Below, one piece after another: positions 42,174-50,890 of a DNA stretch of 58,186 bases. The stretch is taken from positions 1 to 58,186 of the forward strand of contig CALBTT010000200.1 in assembly GCA_937967645.1 (NCBI GenBank). The letters are read 5' to 3'. The notes beneath the pieces are model-generated. The model ran no database searches and was not told the DNA's origin. It worked only from the letters and a program-made list of their open reading frames with translations. The stretch comes from an uncultured Zoogloea sp. GTDB taxonomy: Bacteria; Pseudomonadota; Gammaproteobacteria; Burkholderiales; Rhodocyclaceae. The translations under genes and the position numbers were made by a program. Position 1 is the first letter of the stretch; each line of letters begins with the position of its first letter.

Positions 42174-44636
42174 TTACAGGCGATACAGGAATTCGTTGGA
42201 GTTCACCACTGCGTGGACCAGCTCCACGAAGGCGGCGCTGCGGGCGGGGTTGGCCTTGTCCTTGTGACCGGCCGCCTTGGCGGCGCCTTCGCCGTCGTCA
42301 TCCCCGGCCTTGGCCGCCTTGGCCTGCTGGGTCTCCAGGTAGGACAGCAGGGTGGCCCGCTCGAACTTGTCGGGGCTGCGGCCATACAGGGTCTTGAACA
42401 GGCCCTCGACCTTCTCCTTCACCGGGCCGGCGTCCTTGGCCCCCACCGGCGCCACCACCTTCTTGCCGGTGGCGAGCTGGTTGGCGACGACCTTCTCCTG
42501 CTTGTCCAGGAAGGCCAGCAGGCTGTCCTTCTCGCTCTTGTCCGGCGTACGGCCGAAGGCGATCTGGTACAGGCGGTCGAGACGCGCGTTCTCGCTCTCG
42601 CCGGCTTCGCGGATGACCCGGCCGGCCAGGGCCTTGGACCACTCGAAGACCAGGTCGCTGTTGGCCAGGGCCAGGGCCTGGGGCGCCGTGGTGGTCACCT
42701 CGCGGCGGCCATGCACCAGCTGCGGGTTGGCCCAGTCGAAGGTGTCGAGCAGCGGGTAGGGCGTGTTGCGGCGGATGAAGATGTAGGCGCTGCGGCGATG
42801 CTGGTCAGCCAGGCTGTCGGAGACCTTCCAGGCATTGCGGTTGTCGAAGTTGGCCGGCACCGGCGGATACACCGACGGCCCCCCCACCTTCTCCTCCAGC
42901 AGGCCGGCGGCATACAGCAGCGAGTCGCGGATCTGCTCGGCATCCAGGCGCTGACGCGGGAAGTAGGCCAGCAGCTTGTTCTCCGGGTCGACGCTGACCA
43001 GCTCCTCGCGGTGGTCGGACGACTGGCGATAGACGCTGGACAGCAGGATCTCCTTCTGCAGCTTCTTCACGCTCCAGCCGTTCTTGACGAAGCTGTCGGC
43101 CAGGTAGTCGAGCAGCTGCGGATTGACCGGCTTCTGGCCCATCTTGCCGAAGTCATTGACCGTATCCACCAGGCCGCGGCCGAAGTACTGGTTCCACACC
43201 CGGTTGGCGAAGACCCGGGCGGTCAGCGGGTTGGACGGGCTGGCGATCCAGTTGGCGATGGCGGTGCGGCGGCCGGAGGAGGTGGCCGTGGGCACGATCT
43301 TCGGGTTCTCGCCGCCGGACAGGGCCGCCGGCAAGCCGGGCTGGACTTCATCCAGCTTGCGGTCGTAGATGCCCTTGAAGAGCACGTGGGTGGGCGGCGA
43401 GTCGCTGTGGCCCAGCTCGGTGGCGGTGGAGATGTAGCCCGGATCCTTCGGCTTGAGGTCGTCGAACTTCTTGAGCTCAGCCACCACCTTCTCGTACTCG
43501 GCGTACTGGGCCTTGTCCTTCTCCTTCATCTGGTTGGCCGCGTTGCGGGTGCGGCCGGACATGGTCCACAGGTTGCGGTGGTAGATCCAGCGGTCGTAGG
43601 CGTTGCGTTCCTTCTCGGGCTTGGTGATGGACTCGCGGGTCTCCGGCACGAAGCCCAGCAGGCGGTCGGCCTCGGCCTTCTCGATGTAGGGCTTGAGCAG
43701 GGTCTCCTGCTTGGCGCGGATGTCCTTGGTCGCCTCCTCCCACTTGGCCAGCTTGCTGGAGAACTCGCTCAGCGCCTTGCCGGTGAGCGGAGTCACGTCG
43801 TCCCGGAAGCTGGTGTTCACGAAGTAGGCCTGGAGCTGGTAGTACTCCCTCTGGGTGAACTTGTCGAACTTGTGGTTGTGGCACTGGGCGCAGTTGGCCG
43901 TGGTGGCCAGGAACACCGAGCTGACCGTGTCGGTCAGGTCGTTGGCGATCTCCTGCTTTTTCAGGTTCAGGTCGCGGGCGTTGATCTCGTCCGGGAAGTT
44001 GCGCAGGAAGCCGGTGGCCACCAGGGCGTCCTTGCGGTCCGGCCACAGCTCGTCACCGGCCAGCTGCTCCTTGATGAACACATCGTAGGGCTTGTCGGCG
44101 TTGAAGGCGTTGATCACGTAATCGCGATAACGCCACATGTTCGGCCGGGTGCCGTCGGTGTTGTAGCCGTCGCTGTCGGCGTGGCGGGTCAAGTCGAGCC
44201 AGCGGCGGCCCCAGCGCTCGCCATAGCGCGGCGAAGCGAGCAGGCGGTCCACCAGCTTCTCGTAGGCATTGGGCGACTTGTCATTGACGAAGGCCTTGAC
44301 CTCTTCCGGGGTCGGGATGATGCCCCAGGTGTCCAGGGTGACGCGGCGGATCAGGGTGGCGCGGTCCGCATCGGCGGAGGGCTTGATCCCCTTGGACTCC
44401 AGCTGGGCCAGGATCAGGGCGTCGATCGGGGAGCGCACCCACTTGGCGTCCTTCACGGCCGGCGTCGCCGGCCGGGCCACCGGCTGATAGGCCCAATGCT
44501 GCTGGCCCTGGGTGGAACGGGTCGTCCTGGTCTCGCCGGCACCGGCCACTTCCGCGGCCGCGACGGCCACGGACTCCAGGCCCATCACCCCGACAAGGCT
44601 CCACACCACGGCAAGGTAGGCTGCTTTTCTCTTCAT
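42174..44636 (-). CDS. DUF1549-DUF1553 protein with one heme c site, copy 1
   Basis: 820 aa, signal peptide (ending AVAAAE). DUF1549 (PSCyt2) in the first half contains heme c motif CAQCH at 249-253 followed by NHKFDKF; DUF1553 (PSD1) forms the second half (NPLTARVFANRVWNQYFGRGLVDTVNDFG, YRQSSDHREELVSVDPENKLLAYFPRQRL). These are abundant in planctomycetes and rare in Proteobacteria; function is unknown, but a redox or binding role with DUF1501 is implied by constant pairing. Start at 44636 has GGAG upstream (GAAGGAGTTGAAACG before ATG). It heads a ten-gene operon. Confidence 0.93.
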   Translation of the reverse strand: MKRKAAYLAVVWSLVGVMGLESVAVAAAEVAGAGETRTTRSTQGQQHWAYQPVARPATPAVKDAKWVRSPIDALILAQLESKGIKPSADADRATLIRRVTLDTWGIIPTPEEVKAFVNDKSPNAYEKLVDRLLASPRYGERWGRRWLDLTRHADSDGYNTDGTRPNMWRYRDYVINAFNADKPYDVFIKEQLAGDELWPDRKDALVATGFLRNFPDEINARDLNLKKQEIANDLTDTVSSVFLATTANCAQCHNHKFDKFTQREYYQLQAYFVNTSFRDDVTPLTGKALSEFSSKLAKWEEATKDIRAKQETLLKPYIEKAEADRLLGFVPETRESITKPEKERNAYDRWIYHRNLWTMSGRTRNAANQMKEKDKAQYAEYEKVVAELKKFDDLKPKDPGYISTATELGHSDSPPTHVLFKGIYDRKLDEVQPGLPAALSGGENPKIVPTATSSGRRTAIANWIASPSNPLTARVFANRVWNQYFGRGLVDTVNDFGKMGQKPVNPQLLDYLADSFVKNGWSVKKLQKEILLSSVYRQSSDHREELVSVDPENKLLAYFPRQRLDAEQIRDSLLYAAGLLEEKVGGPSVYPPVPANFDNRNAWKVSDSLADQHRRSAYIFIRRNTPYPLLDTFDWANPQLVHGRREVTTTAPQALALANSDLVFEWSKALAGRVIREAGESENARLDRLYQIAFGRTPDKSEKDSLLAFLDKQEKVVANQLATGKKVVAPVGAKDAGPVKEKVEGLFKTLYGRSPDKFERATLLSYLETQQAKAAKAGDDDGEGAAKAAGHKDKANPARSAAFVELVHAVVNSNEFLYRL

Positions 44637-44750
44637 CGTTTCAACTCCTTCAACTGCGGCCGGAACATCCAGGCCGCTGCGCATCGAATCTGCATGCGGG
44701 TCAGCCGGTGCGAAAGGCGACCCGGCTCGACGATGACATCAGCAGAATCC

Positions 44751-44766
44751 ATGCCGCCTGCGGGAG
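44751..44766 (-). promoter_or_regulatory. Sigma-54 promoter candidate of DUF1553 operon 1
   Basis: Minus strand CGGCATGGATTCTGCT: GGCATGG at -24, CTGCT at -12, exact spacing. Resembles the one at 53983. Predicted start near 44741, leader about 105 nt. The weakest first base (C) lowers confidence. Confidence 0.5.
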
Positions 44767-44912
44767 AGTTGATGACATGCGCACAACACCAGCAGAAACA
44801 CGAATATTTATCAGAGACTTAAAAGCAGCCTTCCCTCTTCAGAAGAGCGCCCCCAGGCCACCGCGGAGGGGTGACCGGAAGGCAGCAGCTGTTGCCCCGC
44901 CAGCACGCGCGA

Positions 44913-44926
44913 CAACGCCGATGCTG
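44913..44926. promoter_or_regulatory. Degenerate activator site upstream of operon 1
   Basis: CAACGCCGATGCTG matches CAGCA-N4-TGCTG in the right half and partly in the left. It lies 147 bp from the sigma-54 candidate, with other CAGCA half-sites nearby (44883, 44901). Support is weak. Confidence 0.3.
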
Positions 44927-44968
44927 CACTGCCAACAGCGGGCCGGCCGCCGCCTTCCGCCCGAGGCC

Positions 44969-45706
44969 TCAGGGCTGCACGGCCAGGTAGTCGGCGAGGG
45001 CGCGCAGCTCCTCATCACTCAGCCCACGGGTCACCCGGTTCATGACGCCGTCCCGGCTGTTGCGGCGCTCGCCGCTGCGCCAGTCGAGGAGCTGCTTCTC
45101 CAGATAGCGCCATTCCTGCCCACCGACCCGCGGCGCGGCCGCGCCGAGACCGGCGATCCCCTCTCCGGCCGGGCCGTGGCAGGCGATGCAGGGCTCGATC
45201 CCGCGGGTCGAATCCCCACTCTCGTACAGGCGGCGCCCCAGCGGACTGACGACACCCCCCTCCCCTTTCATCGGCGAGCGGCTGGCGAAGTAGGCGGCGA
45301 TGTCCAGGATGTCGGCCGGCTCCACCGTGCGCGCCATCAGGGTCATCACGTCATGCTTGCGGGCCCCGCTGCGGAAGTCCGCGATCTGCTTGACGATGTA
45401 GTCCGCCGACTGCCCGGCGAGCTTGGGGTGTCGCCCTTCCGAACTGGCACTCTGGCCGAAACCATGGCCATCGGCGCCGTGACACTCCTGACAGCGCTCC
45501 TCGTCCGACTTGCGCGCCCCGGCCAGCGGATCCCCCGTACGTGCCGGCGCGGTGAGCGGCGCGGCAGCGCCGACCCCCTTCGCCTTGCCCTTCACCACCT
45601 GTCCCAGCACCGGCCCGGACAGGCAGACCACCCACACCGCCAGGAGCATGGCGACCCCACCTCCCCACCCCCGGGAGATCCCCGGGGCCCTGCTCGACCC
45701 AGACAT
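44969..45706 (-). CDS. Periplasmic diheme cytochrome c (c4 type), operon 2
   Basis: 245 aa. Signal peptide or anchor (AMLLAVWVVCLSGPVLG), an extra Ala/Gly-rich linker, heme motifs CQECH (72-76) and CIACH (173-177), and the same internal duplication as the c4 protein at 38545 (LAGQSADYIVKQIADFRSG and VGGQEWRYLEKQLLDWRSG). ATG at 45706 used; the track-style TTG three bases upstream is unnecessary. It is the last gene of operon 2, 13 nt after the peroxiredoxin. Confidence 0.92.
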   Translation of the reverse strand: MSGSSRAPGISRGWGGGVAMLLAVWVVCLSGPVLGQVVKGKAKGVGAAAPLTAPARTGDPLAGARKSDEERCQECHGADGHGFGQSASSEGRHPKLAGQSADYIVKQIADFRSGARKHDVMTLMARTVEPADILDIAAYFASRSPMKGEGGVVSPLGRRLYESGDSTRGIEPCIACHGPAGEGIAGLGAAAPRVGGQEWRYLEKQLLDWRSGERRNSRDGVMNRVTRGLSDEELRALADYLAVQP

Positions 45707-45719
45707 CAAACGGCGGCCC

Positions 45720-46304
45720 TCAGCGTCGCGCGGACGCCAGGCGCGTCACGGTTTCGAGGGCTTTCTCCACATTGGCGACCGGCGCCAGACCACCGATGGT
45801 GGCGGCGACCTTGCCATCGGGCCTGATCACGAAGCTGACCCGGTCCACCCGGCCATGGTCGATCTCCTCACCGCGGGTGTCCTTGCGCCCCGCCGGAATG
45901 TCGCTGACCGCCAGATCGAAGGAACGGGCGATCCTGCCGTCCGGATCGGATGCCACCGCCAGCTTGCCCGCGCAGAATTCGGGATCGGCCGAGAAGGCAT
46001 TGAGACGCTTGATGCTGTCCAGGGAGACACCGATCACCGTGGCACCGGCGGCGGCGAACTTGTCGATGTTCTCGGCGAAGGTGTGGGCCTGCAGGTTGCA
46101 GCCACCGGTATAGGCGGAGGGATAGAAATACACCACCACCGGCCCCTTCTTCAGGGCATCCCGGAAGGAGTAGTTGAAGGCCTTGCCGGCCAGGGAGGCC
46201 TGGGCGGTGAACTCCGGCGCCTTGTCGCCCTCGTTGAGGGCCGCAGCGGCGGGGCCGGCCAGCACGGCGGACAGGAGCACGCCGGGCAGGAGGGATCGTT
46301 TCAT
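45720..46304 (-). CDS. Periplasmic peroxiredoxin (BCP/AhpC-TSA family), operon 2
   Basis: 194 aa. Signal peptide ending LAGPAAAA, peroxidatic Cys69 in PSAYTGGC and a second Cys111 (EFCAGK). Closely related to 39576-40154, including the segments SLDSI, FSADP and the C-terminal GLAPVANVEKALE. It follows DUF1501 by about 110 nt. ATG at 46304 gives the signal peptide. Confidence 0.9.
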   Translation of the reverse strand: MKRSLLPGVLLSAVLAGPAAAALNEGDKAPEFTAQASLAGKAFNYSFRDALKKGPVVVYFYPSAYTGGCNLQAHTFAENIDKFAAAGATVIGVSLDSIKRLNAFSADPEFCAGKLAVASDPDGRIARSFDLAVSDIPAGRKDTRGEEIDHGRVDRVSFVIRPDGKVAATIGGLAPVANVEKALETVTRLASARR

Positions 46305-46415
46305 TCGGACAGTCCTTTTGCAGGATTTCTTGTGCGTGTGACAGCCGCAGGGCGCGGCTGCTCTCTGTAGATGGGCGGACGGCGGCACCACCGGGCGCCG
46401 CCGTCCCTGCCCGGG

Positions 46416-47867
46416 TCAGGCCAGCAGCTCCTTGATGACCTTGCCGTACACCACGGTCGGACGCTCGGAGCGGCCGTTGTTGATGAAGGTGGTCTTGAGG
46501 TGGTCGAGACCCAGCAGGTGCAGCACGGTGGCATGCAGGTCATAGGTATCCACGGCCTTGTCCTTGTCGGCCACCTGGACGCCGAGCTCATCGGTCTCGC
46601 CGTAGGTGAAGCCGGCCTTCACGCCACCACCGGCAATCCACTGGGTGTAGCCCCACGGATTGTGGTCGCGGCCGGTGCCGCTCTCGCCCCACGGGGTGCG
46701 GGAGAACTCGGAGGCCCACACCACCAGCGTCGAATCGAGCAGGCCCAGGGTCTTCAGGTCGGCCAGCAGGCCGGCGATGGGCTTGTCCACCATGCGCGCC
46801 TGGGTGCCGTGGTTGCCATCGAGATCGCTGTGGGCATCCCAGCTGCGGCGCTCCTGATCAGAGATGTTGCTGGGGTAGCCCGACACCACCTGCACGAAGC
46901 GCACGCCCCGCTCCACCAGACGACGGGCCCGCAGCAGAACCTTGCCGTAGCTCTCGCTGGTGGGATCGTCGATGCCGTACAGCTTGAGAGTGGCCTCCGA
47001 CTCCTTGGACAGATCCACCGCCTCCGGCGCCGCCCGCTGCATGCGGTCGGCCAGCTCATACGACTCGAGGCGGGCACGCAGCTCGGTGTCCGCCGGCCGG
47101 CGGTCGCCGCCCAGCCGGTTGAGCTGCTTGAGCAGGTCGAGGGAGGCGCGCTGCTGCTCGGCGGAGCGCAGCTCGGGGCGCTCCAGATAGAGGATGGGCG
47201 AGTCGCTGGGGCGGAAGGCCGTGCCCTGATACACCGCCGGCAGGAAGCCGGAGCTCCAGTTCACCGAGCCGGCGCTGGGCTCCTGCTCGCCGTTGTAGAG
47301 CACCACGTAGGACGGCAGATCCGGGTTGAGCGAGCCGAGGGCGTAGTTCACCCACGCCCCCAGGGACGGGCGCCCCGGGTTCAGGTCGCCGGTGTTGAGC
47401 TTGAGGATGGAGATGTCGTGGGTCGCCCCGACGGTCACGCTGGACTTGATGAAGGCGATCTTGTCGGCCTGCTGGGCCAGGTTGGGCAGCAGGTTGGAGA
47501 ACCACGCGCCGCTCTCACCGTATTGCTTGAAGGTGCGCTGATTCGAATAGAAGAGCTTGTTCACGCCCCCCTGGGTGGAGGTCTTGATCCCCTTCAGGAA
47601 GGAGGCCGGCACCGGCTGGCCGGCCAGCTTGGCCAGCTCCGGCTTGTAGTCGTACAGGTCGATGGTGGAGGGCGCGCCGTTCTGGTGGAGCCAGATCACC
47701 GACTTCACCTTGCCCGGGAAATGCGGCTGCTTGGGCGCCAGGGGATCGAGCAGTTCGGCCGCGGTGGCCGCGTTGATATAGCCCAGCCCGGGAATGAAGC
47801 CGTTCGCGGCGACAGCGCCCACACCCAGCCCGGCTTTGAGCAGAAAGTCTCGACGATTGATACTCAT
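46416..47867 (-). CDS. Tat-exported DUF1501 protein, copy 2
   Basis: 483 aa. Twin-arginine leader SINRRDFLLKAGLGVGA, then IWLHQNGAPSTIDLYDYKP and ASEFSRTPWGESGTGRDHNPWGYT, the DUF1501 metal-site-like segments. About the same length and gene position as copy 1; the two differ in many positions, so the duplication is old. It lies 35 nt after DUF1553 copy 2. Confidence 0.93.
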   Translation of the reverse strand: MSINRRDFLLKAGLGVGAVAANGFIPGLGYINAATAAELLDPLAPKQPHFPGKVKSVIWLHQNGAPSTIDLYDYKPELAKLAGQPVPASFLKGIKTSTQGGVNKLFYSNQRTFKQYGESGAWFSNLLPNLAQQADKIAFIKSSVTVGATHDISILKLNTGDLNPGRPSLGAWVNYALGSLNPDLPSYVVLYNGEQEPSAGSVNWSSGFLPAVYQGTAFRPSDSPILYLERPELRSAEQQRASLDLLKQLNRLGGDRRPADTELRARLESYELADRMQRAAPEAVDLSKESEATLKLYGIDDPTSESYGKVLLRARRLVERGVRFVQVVSGYPSNISDQERRSWDAHSDLDGNHGTQARMVDKPIAGLLADLKTLGLLDSTLVVWASEFSRTPWGESGTGRDHNPWGYTQWIAGGGVKAGFTYGETDELGVQVADKDKAVDTYDLHATVLHLLGLDHLKTTFINNGRSERPTVVYGKVIKELLA

Positions 47868-47902
47868 GATGTTTTTTCCTTATTTCAAATCACTGGGGTT
47901 GG

Positions 47903-50233
47903 TCAGAAGCGGTAGGCGAAATCGCTGGAATTGGCGACGGTATGCACCAGATCCACGAAGGCCGCGCCGCGTACCGGATTGATGACCAACGGATCCTTCA
48001 GGCCGGTCGGCACGGCGGCTTCGAACTTGCCGGCGGCGACCTTCTTCTGGACGACGCTTTCTTCCCTCGCCAGGAAGGCCTTGAGGGCCGCCTTCTCGGT
48101 CTTGTTCGGCTCGCGGGCAAACAGGATCTGGTACAGGCGGTTCAGCTGGGCGGACTCGTCCTTGCCGGCCTCATTGATGATCCGGCCGGCCAGGGCCTGC
48201 GACCAATTCACCACGATGTCGCTGTTGAAAAGGGTCAGGGCCTGCAGCGGCGTGGTGGTCACGTCACGCTTGTGGTGGGCCTGGGAAGGATTGGCCGGGT
48301 CGAAGTTCTGCAGCAGCGGATAGGGCAGGCTGCGGCGGCTGAAGATGTAGATGCTGCGGCGGTTCCAGTCGGACTTGTCCTTGGACACCGTCCATTGACG
48401 GTTGCCGTCGAAGTCGGCCTGGCCGTTCTCCAGCACCTTGGCGATCGGCGGGAACACCGAGGGACCACCGACCACGTCGGTCAGCTGGCCGGACGCATAC
48501 AGCAGCGCATCGCGGATCTCCTCGGCCTCGAGGCGCTTGCGCGGATAGACCGCCAGCAGCTCGTTCTTCGGGTCCACTTTGACCACGTCCTGACGCTCGT
48601 CGGAAGCCTGGCGATAGACGCTGGAGAGCAGGATCTCGCGCTGCAGCTTCTTCACGCTCCAGCCATTCTTGACGAAGTTGGAGGCCAGGTAGTCGAGCAG
48701 TTCCGGGTGGGTCGGCTTCTCGCCGGCGCGGCCGAAGTCCGCCGGCGTACCGACGATGCCCTTGTCGAAATACTGGCTCCACACCCGGTTCACATACACC
48801 CGCGCGGTCAGCGGGTTGTTGGCGCTGGCCAGCCAGCCGGCCAGGGCCGAACGGCGGCCGGAAGAGTTGGCGGTGGGCGTGATGCTGACCTTGTCACCGC
48901 CCCACAGGGCGGGGATGCCCGGCTGGACCTCCTCGGTGGGGCGCTCGTGGATGCCACCGAAACGCACGAAGGTCGGCGGCGAATCCGTACCCAGTTCCAC
49001 TGCGGTGGTGATATTGACCGAGCCGCTCAAGGGGCGCAGGTTGTCGAACTTGCGCAATTCGGCCTGCAGCTTCTGGTACTCCTTCCAGGCGGTGATGCGG
49101 TCGGGCGTATGGTCGGCGTGATCCTTGTTCTCGGCGGTCAGGCGCAGATAGCCGGCGGTATCGGTATCCGGATTGAAGACGCTCTTGTGGCGGAAGTTCA
49201 CCCAGCGATCGAGGGCGTTCCATTCCTTTTCGGGCTTGAAGATCGATTCCCGGCTGTCGGTCAGGTAGCGCTCCTTCTGGTACTTGATGCCCGCTTCCTT
49301 GTAAGGCGCCAGGACGGCCGCCTGCTTGTCACGGATTTCCTTGGTCGCTTCACGGTACTTGGCCTGCTGCTCGGCGAACTTCTTGTCCCACGCCGTCTCG
49401 GTGCCCTTGTCCAGCGGACGGCGCTGATCGAAGGCGGTATTGGCGAAGAAGGCCTGGAGCTGGAAGTATTCCTTCTGGCTCAGCTTGTCCGATTTGTGGT
49501 TGTGGCAGCGGGCGCAACCGGTGGTGGAGGCCAGGAAAGTCTCGCCGATGGTGTCGGTGATGTCGGTGGTGATCTGGTATTTGCGCTGCACCAGGTCGCG
49601 GGAGTTGGCGTTATCCGGATAGCCCCCGAGAAAGCCGGTGGCGATCTTGGCCTCCTGGCTTTCCGGCCACAACTCATCGCCCGCCACCTGCTCCTTGATG
49701 AAACGGTCGAAGGGCTTGTCTTCGTTGAAGGCCTTGATCACGTAATCGCGATAGCGCCAGTTGTTCGGGCGGGTGGCATCGTTCTGGAAGCCCGAGCTGT
49801 CCGCATAGCGGGCCAGGTCCAACCAGCGGCGGGCCTGGCGCTCACCGAAATGGTGGGAGGACAGCAGGCGATCCACCAGCTTTTCGTAGGCATTCGGGGA
49901 TTTGTCATCGACGAAGGCCTTGACCTCCTCCGGGGTCGGCAGCAGCCCCCAGGCATCCACGGTGGCGCGCCGGATAAAGGTGGCGCGATCGGCCTCCGGC
50001 GACGGCTTGATGCCCTTCGCCTCCAGGCGGGCCAGCACAAAGGCATCGACAGGGGTACGCACCCATTTGCCCTGCTTCACCGCCGGCAATTCCGGCGCCT
50101 TCACCGGCTGATAGGCCCAGCCATTCGGCACGCTGGCCTTCGCCGCTGCCGGCTTGCTGTCCGTTTCCGCCCCAATGACCGATGAGGCAACCGCCAGCAT
50201 CACCGCGACACACACACCTTTTCTGACAAGCAT
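47903..50233 (-). CDS. DUF1549-DUF1553 protein with one heme c site, copy 2
   Basis: 776 aa. Signal peptide (MLVRKGVCVAVMLAVASSVIGA), heme motif CARCH (240-244) with NHKSDKL inside DUF1549, and DUF1553 with NPLTARVYVNRVWSQYFDKGIVGTPADFG. Shorter than copy 1. It heads operon 2 (DUF1553-DUF1501-peroxiredoxin-cytochrome c4), with GGGAG before the ATG and a strong sigma-54 candidate 157 bp upstream. Confidence 0.93.
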   Translation of the reverse strand: MLVRKGVCVAVMLAVASSVIGAETDSKPAAAKASVPNGWAYQPVKAPELPAVKQGKWVRTPVDAFVLARLEAKGIKPSPEADRATFIRRATVDAWGLLPTPEEVKAFVDDKSPNAYEKLVDRLLSSHHFGERQARRWLDLARYADSSGFQNDATRPNNWRYRDYVIKAFNEDKPFDRFIKEQVAGDELWPESQEAKIATGFLGGYPDNANSRDLVQRKYQITTDITDTIGETFLASTTGCARCHNHKSDKLSQKEYFQLQAFFANTAFDQRRPLDKGTETAWDKKFAEQQAKYREATKEIRDKQAAVLAPYKEAGIKYQKERYLTDSRESIFKPEKEWNALDRWVNFRHKSVFNPDTDTAGYLRLTAENKDHADHTPDRITAWKEYQKLQAELRKFDNLRPLSGSVNITTAVELGTDSPPTFVRFGGIHERPTEEVQPGIPALWGGDKVSITPTANSSGRRSALAGWLASANNPLTARVYVNRVWSQYFDKGIVGTPADFGRAGEKPTHPELLDYLASNFVKNGWSVKKLQREILLSSVYRQASDERQDVVKVDPKNELLAVYPRKRLEAEEIRDALLYASGQLTDVVGGPSVFPPIAKVLENGQADFDGNRQWTVSKDKSDWNRRSIYIFSRRSLPYPLLQNFDPANPSQAHHKRDVTTTPLQALTLFNSDIVVNWSQALAGRIINEAGKDESAQLNRLYQILFAREPNKTEKAALKAFLAREESVVQKKVAAGKFEAAVPTGLKDPLVINPVRGAAFVDLVHTVANSSDFAYRF

Positions 50234-50389
50234 CTACTGACTCCCTGGAACACGATTGATCAGGCTTCCTTTCCGGCCCCCGACAAGGGCCGGCAAAATC
50301 CACCATTCCATTGCAGAACAAAAAGCAATCCTCATGGCCGCTGCCCCAAGAAAAAACCGGAAGATCAGCAGGCCCAGCGCCATACCTTT

Positions 50390-50405
50390 TGCAGCTATCG
50401 TGCCA
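50390..50405 (-). promoter_or_regulatory. Sigma-54 promoter candidate of DUF1553 operon 2
   Basis: Minus strand TGGCACGATAGCTGCA: perfect TGGCACG and CTGCA, 10 nt between GG and GC. Predicted start near 50379, leader about 146 nt. Divergent from the TonB receptor promoter at 50834. Confidence 0.75.
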
Positions 50406-50512
50406 ACCCGAAATGCCCCCTGAAAACCTCCGAAAAAATCCAACTAATTCATTCAATTCAAAAGACTACATAAAAAAGCCGAACACCCTTCGAAGCAACC
50501 TGGATTGCACGC

Positions 50513-50581
50513 CAGCAAACACCATGCTGCGCCGCGTGCAGGCCCCGGAACCATGCTGCTGATTACCCCACAGCATTGCTG
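50513..50581. promoter_or_regulatory. Cluster of activator-type half-dyads between operon 2 and TonB receptor 1
   Basis: TGCTG cores at 50525, 50557 and 50577 are spaced 32 and 20 bp, so all face about the same side of the helix. The last, CCACAGCATTGCTG (50568-50581), is the closest to CAGCA-N4-TGCTG. They lie about 110-190 bp from promoter 50405 and about 250 bp from 50834 and could serve both. Apart from these sites and the two promoters, the 657-bp intergenic region (50234-50890) shows nothing further. Confidence 0.4.
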
Positions 50582-50833
50582 CCCAGCCACCATAACCCCG
50601 CAGATTCATTAAGACTTTCATCGCAACTCAAATTTCTTCGTAAACCCGAACGTCATGTCTGCTTTCGTTCACGTGGCCATCACGATTGAACGCAATGCAC
50701 CACACCACAGGAATGACATAACGATTTCCTCATCCGGATATATACCTTGATTGCAAAGTGGTTTTATAAAAAGGAAAAACCTTCCATTTAATAATTGGGG
50801 CGATATCCGCCTATTTTTTCGATCAATTCGTCA

Positions 50834-50849
50834 TGGCACAGCTGATGCT
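50834..50849 (+). promoter_or_regulatory. Sigma-54 promoter candidate of TonB receptor 1
   Basis: TGGCACAGCTGATGCT: perfect TGGCAC at -24 and ATGCT at -12, exact spacing, in an AT-rich upstream patch. Predicted start near 50860, leader about 31 nt. Confidence 0.65.
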
Positions 50850-50890
50850 ATTCCGGACAACACCCGTTTTGTTCCCTGAGTAGAAAAGCC

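Noticed and set aside
44710..44730. Second GG-N10-GC match before DUF1553 operon 1 (CGGGTCGCCTTTCGCA, minus)
   Set aside because: Poor -24 box and a misplaced -12 box. The match at 44751-44766 is better.
40696..50233. Planctomycete origin of the whole contig
   Set aside because: DUF1501/DUF1553 are typical of that phylum, but TonB/ExbBD, MdtABC-like pumps, Prc, REPIN elements and cytochromes c' surround them with the same base composition. Ancient transfer is possible; contamination is not indicated.
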